Part shown: in pieces, positions 35,609 through 43,592 of the stretch
Position numbering within the stretch: position 1 is the first letter of the stretch
Layout of the letters: each line of letters starts with the position of its first letter
Source of the DNA: Arcicella aquatica
Lineage (GTDB): Bacteria > Bacteroidota > Bacteroidia > Cytophagales > Spirosomataceae
DNA: 64,000 nt
Assembly (NCBI RefSeq): GCF_034928825.1
Contig: NZ_JAYFUL010000006.1
Location: 124,001 to 188,000, forward strand
Direction of reading: 5' to 3'
Program-made: the position numbers and the translations under genes
The notes under the pieces: generated by a model
Database searches by the model: none
Told to the model about the DNA's origin: nothing
Seen by the model: only the letters and a program-made list of their open reading frames with translations

Positions 35609-36547
35609 ATGTCATTAGAGACCCCCCAGAATCCTGTAAGTTGTATCAGTGTAGTAATGTGTACTTATAATGGAATCAATTTTATTGAAGAACAATTAGA
35701 CTGTATTATTAATCAAACGTATCCACTTAAGGAAATTCTTATTTTTGATGATGCTTCAACAGATGGGACTTGGGATAAGTTACAAGAATTAAAGGTAAAG
35801 TATCCTATTTTATCAATTCAGCAAAATGAAAAGAATTTAGGCTTTAATGTCAACTTCCAGCAAGCATTAATGGCTGCCAATGGTGATATAATAGCGATTG
35901 CTGACCAAGATGACATTTGGGCATTGAATAAAATTCAAAGGTTGATGGAGGCATGGACAGAAGATACGCCAATTATTCATTGTGATTCAATTAGATTTAA
36001 TGGTGAAGTCCCTAAGAATCCGCAACCGACACCAAACTACCTAAGGTTTTCAGGTAATGACCCACGCAAGTTGTTTTTCTATAATACTGTTAGTGGTCAT
36101 GCGATGTTAGTGAAGAAAAGCTTTTTAAAAGAAGTAATTCCTTTTCCAATTGCCGAAGGCTTTTTCTATGATTGGTGGATGACCGTCGTAGCAGCTTGTA
36201 ATGGTGGGGTTAGTTATTTGAATGAAATATTGGTTTTTCAAAGAGTGCATGGTAAGAATGCTTCAATTGACTTTTCAACGAATGGTAATCAAAGTTTTAT
36301 CAAGCACCGCAAAGATGCATTCAACCACATGAGCCAATTTTTGAAATATAATAAAATACCAGCAGAGCAATTGAAGTTTACAAGTAGACTGAATAAATTG
36401 TTTGAAAAGAAATCTGATAATATTATTTATAAACTGTTTTTCATGATGCTTATCTGGAAAAATAGGAATTTGCTTTTTAGCTGTATGGTTAGAAAACCTT
36501 CATTGTTGCCCTATACAAAATACTCAATTCAGTGGGCTATCAAATAG
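35609..36547 (+). CDS. Family 2 glycosyltransferase
   Basis: A 312-residue GT-A glycosyltransferase. The N-terminal SVVMCTYNGINFIEEQLDCI (about 11-30), LIFDDASTDGTWDKL (about 43-57) and the DxD-type IAIADQDDIWALNK (about 95-108) are the classic GT2 nucleotide-sugar and metal sites. The DWW and RVHGKN motifs further on are common in rhamnosyl- or similar transferases of Bacteroidota polysaccharide clusters. A weak hydrophobic stretch lies near 270-285. No wzx/wzy genes are adjacent, so it stands alone. It is followed 100 bp later by an SGNH hydrolase. Confidence 0.88.
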   Translation: MSLETPQNPVSCISVVMCTYNGINFIEEQLDCIINQTYPLKEILIFDDASTDGTWDKLQELKVKYPILSIQQNEKNLGFNVNFQQALMAANGDIIAIADQDDIWALNKIQRLMEAWTEDTPIIHCDSIRFNGEVPKNPQPTPNYLRFSGNDPRKLFFYNTVSGHAMLVKKSFLKEVIPFPIAEGFFYDWWMTVVAACNGGVSYLNEILVFQRVHGKNASIDFSTNGNQSFIKHRKDAFNHMSQFLKYNKIPAEQLKFTSRLNKLFEKKSDNIIYKLFFMMLIWKNRNLLFSCMVRKPSLLPYTKYSIQWAIK

Positions 36548-36650
36548 TCAGTGATTCTATTGAAGAAAAACTAAAAATAAGTAGTATTTTGTTTGTTAAG
36601 CGTCTTTTGATAATGAGAAAAGATTTTTAGCTAACAAATTGATGTTTAAC

Positions 36651-37421
36651 ATGAAAAACTTATTTACAAGACGTATATTTCTTCAATCGAGTTTTGTTAC
36701 TGGCTTGGTATCTACCGTAAAGCCTTCGGAAATAAGGGCTGAAAAAATAGAAATACCTACTAAGCTTACGTTTCTTTTTCAAGGAGATTCTATTACTGAC
36801 GGAAATAGAGGAAGAAACACCGACCCGAACCACATTATGGGGCATGGCTATGCCTACGGTGTAGCAAGTAGGATAGGAGCAGATTTTCCCGAAGCAGGCT
36901 TTACTTTTTATAATAGAGGGATTAGTGGAAACAGAATCCCTGATTTGCAGAAAAGATGGAAACAAGATACACTTGATTTGAAACCTGATGTATTGAGTCT
37001 ATTGATTGGTATTAACGATGTAAATGCTGTTTTTGCCAAACCTAATGAATCACTGAATGTAGCACAATTTGAGATAGGTTACAGAGATTTGCTAGACCAA
37101 TGTAAAGAGAGTAATCCAACTATAATTTTTGTATTGGGTGTTCCCTTTGTCTATCCCATCAGAGCGAAGAAAGATAATTATGAGGCTTGGCAGAAAGAAA
37201 CTAATGAGAGAGCGGAGGTAGTGAAAAAACTTGCTAAAGAATATGATGCTGTATTGATTGATTATCCAGCGATGTTCGATAAGGCCTTTAAAAAGGCTGA
37301 AGGCGAGTACTGGATTTGGGATGGCGTTCATCCAACAGTTTTTGGGCATGAATTGATGGCTCGTGAATGGATTAAAGAAGCCAGTAGCAAAATGAAGTTT
37401 TTGAAAAAGTATAAATATTAG
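36651..37421 (+). CDS. SGNH/GDSL hydrolase, exported
   Basis: A 256-residue esterase-type hydrolase with a twin-arginine-like signal (LFTRRIFLQSSFVTGLV). SGNH blocks are visible: block I FQGDSITDGN (nucleophile Ser), block II NRGISGNRI (Gly), block III LIGINDVN (Asn) and block V WDGVHPTVFG (Asp and His). Members deacetylate polysaccharides or cleave esters. The frame opens with a TTG at 36639 and an ATG at 36642, but the ATG at 36651 gives the shortest n-region before the RR motif. It may share function with the GT2 gene upstream, but no clear operon link exists. Confidence 0.88.
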   Translation: MKNLFTRRIFLQSSFVTGLVSTVKPSEIRAEKIEIPTKLTFLFQGDSITDGNRGRNTDPNHIMGHGYAYGVASRIGADFPEAGFTFYNRGISGNRIPDLQKRWKQDTLDLKPDVLSLLIGINDVNAVFAKPNESLNVAQFEIGYRDLLDQCKESNPTIIFVLGVPFVYPIRAKKDNYEAWQKETNERAEVVKKLAKEYDAVLIDYPAMFDKAFKKAEGEYWIWDGVHPTVFGHELMAREWIKEASSKMKFLKKYKY

Positions 37422-37429
37422 CACTACCT

Positions 37430-37453
37430 AGACCTTCAGAAAGAAGGTCTTTT
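37430..37453 (+). terminator. Terminator after the SGNH hydrolase gene
   Basis: AGACCTTC, loop AGAAA, GAAGGTCT followed by five T residues, 8 bp after the stop codon. Confidence 0.85.
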
Positions 37454-37637
37454 TGCTTTATTATCGTTCATAACGAATAAACGTATTTTGATTTTAAACC
37501 TAAAAAGACCGAAATTTGTATGCTGGCAGTCAATTAAAATTGTCAGCAATTTGTTTTAAAAGAAAGTGTTCACCCCAAATGGGTGGTTTACAACATATAT
37601 CCACTTTTTAATTCATCAATTTTAATAAAAATATACA

Positions 37638-38303
37638 ATGCACATTGCCGTAACTGGAAACATCGGAGCTGGGAAAACATCGCTAGCTAAAAAATTGGCT
37701 GATCATTTTGGATGGGAAGTATTATTTGAAGCTGTGGAGGGAAATCCATATTTAGCTGATTTTTATGAAGACATGTCTCGTTGGGCATTTCATTTGCAAT
37801 TGTATTTTTTGAAAAGCAGGTTCGAGCAAGTACTACAAATTCAGCAGTCAAACAAACGAATCATCCAAGATAGAACCATTTATGAGGATGCTTATATTTT
37901 TGCACAGAATCTTTATCAAGGTGGTATTATGTCTGAAAATGACTACCTAACTTATAAAGGCATCTTTGATTTAATGATGACTTCTGTAAAAGCTCCCGAC
38001 CTTACTATTTATTTGAAAGCTGATATGCCTAAGTTGGTTTCTCAAATCAAAAAAAGAGGAAGAGATTTTGAAGCTAATATTTCAGTAGAATACCTGCAAG
38101 ATTTGAATAATCATTATGATGCTTTTACTGAAAACTATACTTATGGCAAATTGTTGATTCTAGATGTGAATAATCTAGACTACCTCAACAACCCAGAAGA
38201 TTTGGCTTTTGTGATAAATCAAGTTGATAAAGCTTTATTGTATGAAACCCCGCCACGCCCTAAGCCACTGAGCGTCCCATCTTTATTTGATAAATCTGAA
38301 TAA
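37638..38303 (+). CDS. Deoxynucleoside kinase (dAK/dGK family)
   Basis: A 221-residue nucleotide-salvage kinase. The P-loop GNIGAGKTS is at residues 7-15, the substrate-binding EAVEGNPYLADFYED at about 32-46, the DRTIYEDAYIFAQNL (ERS-like motif) at about 77-91 and the lid KKRGRDFEANIS at about 139-150. Such enzymes phosphorylate deoxyadenosine, deoxyguanosine or other deoxynucleosides using ATP in the cytoplasm. Length is typical. It is a single gene. Confidence 0.9.
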   Translation: MHIAVTGNIGAGKTSLAKKLADHFGWEVLFEAVEGNPYLADFYEDMSRWAFHLQLYFLKSRFEQVLQIQQSNKRIIQDRTIYEDAYIFAQNLYQGGIMSENDYLTYKGIFDLMMTSVKAPDLTIYLKADMPKLVSQIKKRGRDFEANISVEYLQDLNNHYDAFTENYTYGKLLILDVNNLDYLNNPEDLAFVINQVDKALLYETPPRPKPLSVPSLFDKSE

Positions 38304-38358
38304 TTTTCAGCCATCATATTGACCGTTTAAGGTGAAATAATAGCCTTATGAATTTATT

Positions 38359-38430
38359 TACGAAAATATTCGTAGATAAATTTGTTTATACGAATTGTTT
38401 CGTAGTATATTTGTTACGAAATAATTCGTA
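38359..38430 (+). promoter_or_regulatory. Promoter of the BlaI/M56 operon with three BlaI-type operators
   Basis: Three 16-bp palindromes share TACGAA...TTCGTA: TACGAAAATATTCGTA (38359-38374), TACGAATTGTTTCGTA (38389-38404) and TACGAAATAATTCGTA (38415-38430, with symmetry extending to 38412-38433). A -33 TTTG (38381-38384) and a -7 TATATTTG (38406-38413) are spaced by 21 bp. The second palindrome lies between the two boxes and the third covers the expected transcription start. This arrangement fits autorepression by the BlaI-type protein encoded 12 bp downstream. Confidence 0.75.
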
Positions 38431-38441
38431 ACAAATATTGA

Positions 38442-38825
38442 ATGCAAATGGAACCTATCAAACCTACAGAATCTGAACTACAAATTCTTCAAGTACTTTG
38501 GTCGCTGGGTAAAGCTAGTGTAAGACAAGTAAATGATGAATTGTCGAAAGTGAGAGATATCGGCTATACTACTACCTTAAAACTTCTTCAAATTATGTTT
38601 GAAAAAAAGATAGTATCACGTATAGAAGAAGGCCGTTATCATTTATACGAAGCAGCGATTAGTGAAGAAGCCACTCAGCAATTTTTAGTAGACAAATTTG
38701 TGGATACTGCTTTTCGAGGTTCGGCGATGAAACTAGTCATGCAAACGTTGGGAAATCATCAAGCTTCTAAAGAAGAGTTAGATGAAATTAAAAAATTGAT
38801 TGCACAAATTGAAGACAACTCCTAA
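38442..38825 (+). CDS. BlaI/MecI/CopY family transcriptional repressor
   Basis: A 127-residue winged-helix repressor: KPTESELQILQVLWSLGKASVRQVNDEL (in the first 35 residues) and DIGYTTTLKLLQIMFEKKIVSRIEEGRYHLYEA (about 40-72) match the family, and the C-terminal part (FVDTAFRGSAMKLVMQTL) is the dimerisation region cut by the cognate protease in BlaI/MecI. The M56 peptidase gene follows after 39 bp, so this is a BlaI-BlaR1-type signalling pair. Three palindromic operators precede the gene, supporting autoregulation. No beta-lactamase gene is nearby. Confidence 0.93.
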   Translation: MQMEPIKPTESELQILQVLWSLGKASVRQVNDELSKVRDIGYTTTLKLLQIMFEKKIVSRIEEGRYHLYEAAISEEATQQFLVDKFVDTAFRGSAMKLVMQTLGNHQASKEELDEIKKLIAQIEDNS

Positions 38826-38864
38826 ACCTTTTAAAATATCAAAATTTAACCCCTTTCTAAATCA

Positions 38865-40664
38865 ATGAAATTAATGTTGAATTTTTTTCCAGAAAATGTA
38901 ATGACAGCCATAGGCTGGACTTTACTTCACTCAGTGTGGCAATTGATTATCATTGCTATTGTCTTAAAAGTTGCTTTGTTGATATCAAAGAAGTCGGCTA
39001 CTAAAAGATATTGGTTGAGTTTTGCAGGATTGTTTAGTCAATTATTAGCTACAGTTGCTACATTTTTGATGGTTTTTGAAGAAAACACAGTTTATTTGAG
39101 CACTAAAAGTAATTTTACTTTTGACAAGCTTACGCAAACTAACATAACTAATGCCTCTACGCTTTCTTCAAGTCCTAATCTATGGAATGATTTCCAACTG
39201 TTGCTTTCAAACAATCTGAATTTATTAGTATCTGCTTGGTTGATAGGTACCGTGTTTCTGTCGGTTCGTTTAATGGGAGGGTATATTTATACGGAACAAC
39301 TGCGTTGGAAACACACAAAGTCTGTACACGGCGACACTTTGAATATTTTCAACGAACTATTGAAGAAAATAAATATTGGTAAAGGGATTAACCTACTAGA
39401 GTCATCACTGGCGACTACTCCTATGACGATTGGCTTTTTGCAACCTGTCATATTATTACCTATTGGTTTACTGACGGGCTTATCCAACAAAGAGATTGAA
39501 GCCATATTGGCCCATGAATTAGCGCATATCAAACGACATGATTATTTGATTAATATCGTGCAATCAATTGTAGAAATACTTTTCTTTTTTCACCCAGTTA
39601 CTTGGTGGATTTCAGCTAAGATTCGCGAAGAAAGAGAAAATTGCTGTGATGATTTAGCCATTGAATTATGTGGAAACAACATTCATTTAGTAAAAGCACT
39701 TACAAAAGTCGAAATTTTTCAACAACAAACAAACCTAACATTAGCCATGGGATTTGCAGGAAAAAAACAAACTCTACTAGGTAGAGTACAGAGAATTTTA
39801 GGAGTAAAAAAAGTGAAATCAGTAAATTATGCAGGGATTATTGTGATGTCATTATTTGCCCTCACAACATTAGTTTTTGTTAATTTACCAAACAGTGCAG
39901 AGGCACAAACTGTTCCTGAGCCTCCGAAAGCCCCCAAAAGCCCTAAGGCACCTAAGCCTCCTAAAAAAGGAATTAAGATTGTTAGACATGACTTCAATAA
40001 TAATTTTAATATTTCTGATGGAAATTTATATTTCAATGGGGAAAGAATTATTCTATCAGGTCAAGATAGTATTAAAGTAGCCCAAGAATTACAGGTAATT
40101 GACAAGTTGGAAAAACAAATGGAACCTCATTCTCAAAAGATAGAGGCACTTTCAAAAGAAATTTCCGAATACAGTCAAAAAATAAATGAGCAAAGTAAAC
40201 CTATTAATGATTTTTCAGCAAAGGTTTCGACACTTGGTAGTCAGCTAGGTAAACTAGGCGAAAAACAAGGCAAAATTGCTATGAATATGATTAATCTGAA
40301 AGAAGGTTCGCAGGCAAAGAAAAATGCTGAGCTTGAAATGAAGCAAATGGAAAAACAGATGAAAGTATTGGAAGATCAGATTGAAAAGTATGGTGCTGAA
40401 ATGGGAAAGATAGGAGAGAAGATGAATATTCATAGTGCTCCGATGGATAGTTTAAGTAAACTAATTGAATTTCAAGCAAAACCCATAGAAGCATTAGGAA
40501 AGGAAATAGAATTGCATGCAAAAGAAATTCAAAAGTATTTACCAGCTTCGATAAGAAATAAAATGAAAGGTGATATCAACGTTTCGATGCCAGATGCACC
40601 AGAACCACCATCGCCACCGGCACCCCCTGCGGCACCGCCAGCACCCCCAGTGAAAAAACAATAA
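38865..40664 (+). CDS. M56 family membrane metallopeptidase (BlaR1-like sensor protease)
   Basis: A 599-residue protein with several N-terminal transmembrane helices (about 15-35, 45-70, 108-130), then the M56 protease domain with AHELAHIKRHD (HEXXH at 217-221) and downstream Glu in REERENCCDD, and a further helix at about 322-345. The periplasmic part is not a penicillin-binding domain: it is a short Pro/Lys-rich linker (PEPPKAPKSPKAPKPPKK), a coiled coil of about 170 residues (EALSKEISEYSQKINEQSKP) and a proline-rich tail. By analogy with BlaR1 it should cleave the partner repressor on receiving an envelope signal; the signal is unknown. Confidence 0.88.
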   Translation: MKLMLNFFPENVMTAIGWTLLHSVWQLIIIAIVLKVALLISKKSATKRYWLSFAGLFSQLLATVATFLMVFEENTVYLSTKSNFTFDKLTQTNITNASTLSSSPNLWNDFQLLLSNNLNLLVSAWLIGTVFLSVRLMGGYIYTEQLRWKHTKSVHGDTLNIFNELLKKINIGKGINLLESSLATTPMTIGFLQPVILLPIGLLTGLSNKEIEAILAHELAHIKRHDYLINIVQSIVEILFFFHPVTWWISAKIREERENCCDDLAIELCGNNIHLVKALTKVEIFQQQTNLTLAMGFAGKKQTLLGRVQRILGVKKVKSVNYAGIIVMSLFALTTLVFVNLPNSAEAQTVPEPPKAPKSPKAPKPPKKGIKIVRHDFNNNFNISDGNLYFNGERIILSGQDSIKVAQELQVIDKLEKQMEPHSQKIEALSKEISEYSQKINEQSKPINDFSAKVSTLGSQLGKLGEKQGKIAMNMINLKEGSQAKKNAELEMKQMEKQMKVLEDQIEKYGAEMGKIGEKMNIHSAPMDSLSKLIEFQAKPIEALGKEIELHAKEIQKYLPASIRNKMKGDINVSMPDAPEPPSPPAPPAAPPAPPVKKQ

Positions 40665-40678
40665 TAGACAGAAAGTAA

Positions 40679-40713
40679 AAAACATCTTTGGAATTTTCCA
40701 AAGATGTTTTTTT
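40679..40713 (+). terminator. Terminator after the M56 gene
   Basis: AAACATCTTTGG and CCAAAGATGTTT pair around AATTTT and run into a T tract, 15 bp after the M56 stop codon and just before the 3' end of the minus-strand tRNA-Leu. Confidence 0.88.
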
Positions 40714-40716
40714 ATG

Positions 40717-40800
40717 TGACAATGAGGAGACTCGAACTCCTACAGGATAACTCCCACTACCACCTCAAAGTAGCGTGTCTACCAATTCCACCACATTGCC
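40717..40800 (-). tRNA. tRNA-Leu (anticodon GAG)
   Basis: On the minus strand an 84-nt cloverleaf: acceptor GGCAATG pairs with CATTGTC (one G-T pair), anticodon stem CTACT/GGTAG with loop TTGAGGT gives GAG, a class II long variable arm follows, and the T arm contains GTTCGAG. The discriminator is A; CCA is not encoded. Confidence 0.93.
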
Positions 40801-40940
40801 TTTTTTGATGGTGCGAAATTAAAGAAAATTTACTTAATTGCAAAGATTTTCAGAGGCTAGACAACCATGTTAGCGGTTGGTTTAATTAAACCATTGAGAA
40901 TCAAGGATACAATTAAGGAAAAAATAAAAAAAATATCACA

Positions 40941-41342
40941 ATGGCATTAGAATTTGAAGGTAGTTTGATAAAAGTACTCCCAGAAGTGAGTGGTCAAGGA
41001 AAAAATGGTGCTTGGGTTAAACAAGATTTTGTCCTTGAAACGGAAGAGCAATATCCTAAAAAAGCTTGTTTTACTGCATGGGGTGACAAATCTGCGGATT
41101 TAAAAACGTTTTCTTTGGGCGATAAGCTGAAAGTAACATTTAGCGTAGAATCACGCGAGTATAATGAAAGATGGTACACCGATTTAAGAGCTTATAGAAT
41201 TGATTTAGCGAGTGATGCTCCAAGCCAATCAGCGGGGTCATCTCCTGCGGCTTCTTCAAGACCATCAGCTCCTGCTAAGCCTGCTACTCCTGCTGCAGAC
41301 TTGCCTTCGTTCAGCGAAGATGATCAGGATTTACCTTTCTAA
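40941..41342 (+). CDS. DUF3127 domain protein
   Basis: A 133-residue protein. Residues 1-92 form the DUF3127 domain (EFEGSLIKVLPEVSGQGKNG, VLETEEQYPKKACFTAWGDK), an OB-fold-like module common in Bacteroidota. An alanine/proline/serine-rich linker (about 94-123) and an acidic tail (LPSFSEDDQDLPF) follow. The acidic-hydrophobic tip ending DLPF resembles the C-terminal tips of single-stranded DNA-binding proteins, which bind partner proteins; a nucleic-acid role is my inference. Confidence 0.85.
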   Translation: MALEFEGSLIKVLPEVSGQGKNGAWVKQDFVLETEEQYPKKACFTAWGDKSADLKTFSLGDKLKVTFSVESREYNERWYTDLRAYRIDLASDAPSQSAGSSPAASSRPSAPAKPATPAADLPSFSEDDQDLPF

Positions 41343-41351
41343 ACAAGAAAA

Positions 41352-41401
41352 AATTTTAGGCGTTAATAGCTCATTTATGGATGTTACTAACGCCTAAAAA
41401 A
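41352..41401. terminator. Bidirectional terminator between DUF3127 and ABC1 kinase genes
   Basis: TTTTAGGCGTTA faces TAACGCCTAAAA across a 22-base loop, with A and T runs on either side, between two convergent genes. Confidence 0.75.
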
Positions 41402-41402
41402 A

Positions 41403-42737
41403 TTAGCAAAGGCTCAATGCTTGCGATCTGAGCCATTCTGGACGAGTTGTAGTCACTTTTGCTCTCAACTCATTCAAGATTGAATACAAGCCAAAATATG
41501 TACGATTAATGTACAATCCGTGTTGTGAACCACGAGCTACTTTAGAGCTTTTTAGTTCCTCAAGGTTTTGCAATTTCTCTGCATATAAATAAATGCTTTC
41601 AAAATAATTGTCGTCGGCAAAATCAAATTCTTCTACTGCAAAAGGTTTGCCTAGCAAAAAAATCATTTCTTTAAACAAATCCCTGAAGAATACAGCTTCT
41701 TTTGGTGAATCGACCTTTGTGATAAAATCTAATTTTTTGAAAATCTCTTCTGTTTTCTCATTATCATCTAAGTTATCAAAATTGAGCAGGGCAAAGTAAT
41801 TATCATAGAATTCATCATTAATTACTTTTATACATCCAAAATCAATTACGCCCATTGTACCTTCTTTTGTCATTAAGAAATTCCCTGGATGTGGGTCTGC
41901 GTGTACTTGTCTGAGTGTATGTATCTGAAAATCATAGAAATCCCAGAGAGCTTGCCCTATCTGATTCCTAATTTCTTGAGATGGATTTGTTTTCAAAAAC
42001 TCGTTTAAGTGAAGACCATCCAGCCAATCCATTGTCAAGATTTTCTCACACGATAACTCTGGGTAATATTTTGGAAAGAATAAGCCATTTAAATGTGCAC
42101 AAGCCTCTGATATTTCCACCGAGCGTTTTAATTCTAAAAAATAATCGGTTTCCTCAATTAGCTTTTCAGCTACTTCGCCCATATACCTATCAACATCATT
42201 TTCATTCAAACCAAACATGGCAATGGCAATCGGGCGAATCATTTTTAAGTCACTACCAATGCTTTCTGAAACACCTGGATATTGTATTTTAACGGCTAAC
42301 GATTTGCCATTTTTTGTAGCCTTGTGAACCTGTCCGATAGAGGCTGCATTACTAGCATTTATCTCAAAGGTATCATAAAGCTCAAGGGGTGATTTGCCAA
42401 AATATTTCTTAAATGTTTTCATTACTAAAGGACCAGAAAGAGGTGGCGCAGAGTATTGAGACATCGCAAATTTTTCTCTGTAAGCTCTTGGCAACATTCC
42501 TTTGTCCATACTTAACATTTGCGTAACTTTGAGGGCAGAACCCTTCATCTCACTCAAAGACGAGTAGATGTCAGTTGCATTGTCTTGGTGTAATTCATCG
42601 CGACTTATGGTGGGATCAATCATTTTTTTGACATTATGTTTTAAATAATTGCCACCAATTTTTACGCCTGTTTTTACAAATTTTGTAGCACGTGCAACTT
42701 TAGAAGTTGGTATTGAATTTTGTTCTTTCATTATCAT
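41403..42737 (-). CDS. ABC1/UbiB-family atypical kinase
   Basis: A 444-residue protein of the ABC1 (AarF/UbiB/COQ8) family. Features are the N-terminal KGSALKVTQMLSMDKGMLP (the KxGQ-like motif, about 66-84), the Ala-rich ATP loop NASNAASIGQVHKA (about 127-140), LAVKIQYPGV (about 146-155), the catalytic HADPHPGNF (about 279-287) and the metal-binding GVIDFGCIK (about 294-302). Families of this type control quinone or lipid metabolism. An alternative start is the ATG two codons later. A TetR-type regulator lies 123 bp upstream on the same strand, a likely functional partner. Confidence 0.9.
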   Translation of the reverse strand: MIMKEQNSIPTSKVARATKFVKTGVKIGGNYLKHNVKKMIDPTISRDELHQDNATDIYSSLSEMKGSALKVTQMLSMDKGMLPRAYREKFAMSQYSAPPLSGPLVMKTFKKYFGKSPLELYDTFEINASNAASIGQVHKATKNGKSLAVKIQYPGVSESIGSDLKMIRPIAIAMFGLNENDVDRYMGEVAEKLIEETDYFLELKRSVEISEACAHLNGLFFPKYYPELSCEKILTMDWLDGLHLNEFLKTNPSQEIRNQIGQALWDFYDFQIHTLRQVHADPHPGNFLMTKEGTMGVIDFGCIKVINDEFYDNYFALLNFDNLDDNEKTEEIFKKLDFITKVDSPKEAVFFRDLFKEMIFLLGKPFAVEEFDFADDNYFESIYLYAEKLQNLEELKSSKVARGSQHGLYINRTYFGLYSILNELRAKVTTTRPEWLRSQALSLC

Positions 42738-42860
42738 AGAGAAAATCTATATCCATGTTTTGAATGCCAAATAATAAATATGTTAAAATATTAAATTATT
42801 GACTATCAAATATGTTATGGTTGTAATCCTAAATTAAACATTGAGAATATATTTTTCCTA

Positions 42861-43493
42861 TTATCTGTTTTGAAACATGAATTTTGCAAAGTCGATGACA
42901 GAGTCTAATGCTGATGAAGCCATCAAATCAAATGAGGTATTGACCGACTTTTCAATCATTGCATCTGTTTGTTGAAAGTCTTTTGTCTTATCTTTTACCC
43001 AAAAATTAAGTACCATTAAGAACTGTAACCAGAAGGCATCTGGGTATCTTTCATCAATAAATTTCCTAGGTTGAACCTCATTACTTTCCTTTCCTTCAAA
43101 GATTAAATCACGGGTAAAATCTTTAAATGCTACTTTTAAGTCAACCATAAAAGCAGGCGTTTTTAGTCTACGTTTATCAATCTGACGCCACGTCTCTGTA
43201 GTATAGCTTCTGTGTTGTTTTAGTACTTCAACCCATGTGTAGTAAAATGCTAAAAGCTTTTCACGAACACTATACGTAGCGTAGATTTCTTCAGCTTCAA
43301 TTTTAGCCTTTGTTTCCTTAAAAAAACCTAGCCAAATATCACTTTCCAATAGCTCGAACGAATTATAATACTCATAAAAATCACTCTCTTTCATTTTCAG
43401 CTTTTTTGTAAAAGCAAATACAGAAGGAGGTTGATTTCCATTTTCAAGAAAATACTCAATATAGGCTTGCTTGATTTTTTCTGTTTTATCCAT
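42861..43493 (-). CDS. TetR-like regulator paired with an ABC1 kinase
   Basis: A 210-residue all-helical protein. The N-terminal 50 residues (IKQAYIEYFLENGNQPPSVFAFTKKLKMKESDFYEYY, in two parts) have the spacing of a TetR helix-turn-helix, and the rest fits a TetR ligand-binding domain. It precedes the ABC1 kinase gene with the same orientation. The match to the TetR signature is weak, so DNA binding is inferred; the conserved pairing with the kinase suggests lipid or isoprenoid sensing. Confidence 0.7.
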   Translation of the reverse strand: MDKTEKIKQAYIEYFLENGNQPPSVFAFTKKLKMKESDFYEYYNSFELLESDIWLGFFKETKAKIEAEEIYATYSVREKLLAFYYTWVEVLKQHRSYTTETWRQIDKRRLKTPAFMVDLKVAFKDFTRDLIFEGKESNEVQPRKFIDERYPDAFWLQFLMVLNFWVKDKTKDFQQTDAMIEKSVNTSFDLMASSALDSVIDFAKFMFQNR

Positions 43494-43592
43494 GATTTTA
43501 ATTTTTGTAATTCATCAACAACGATTTTAACACCAACTTATTGATTTAACAACATATAGTTGAAGAACTTTGTTCTTATTTTCTGCAATAAA

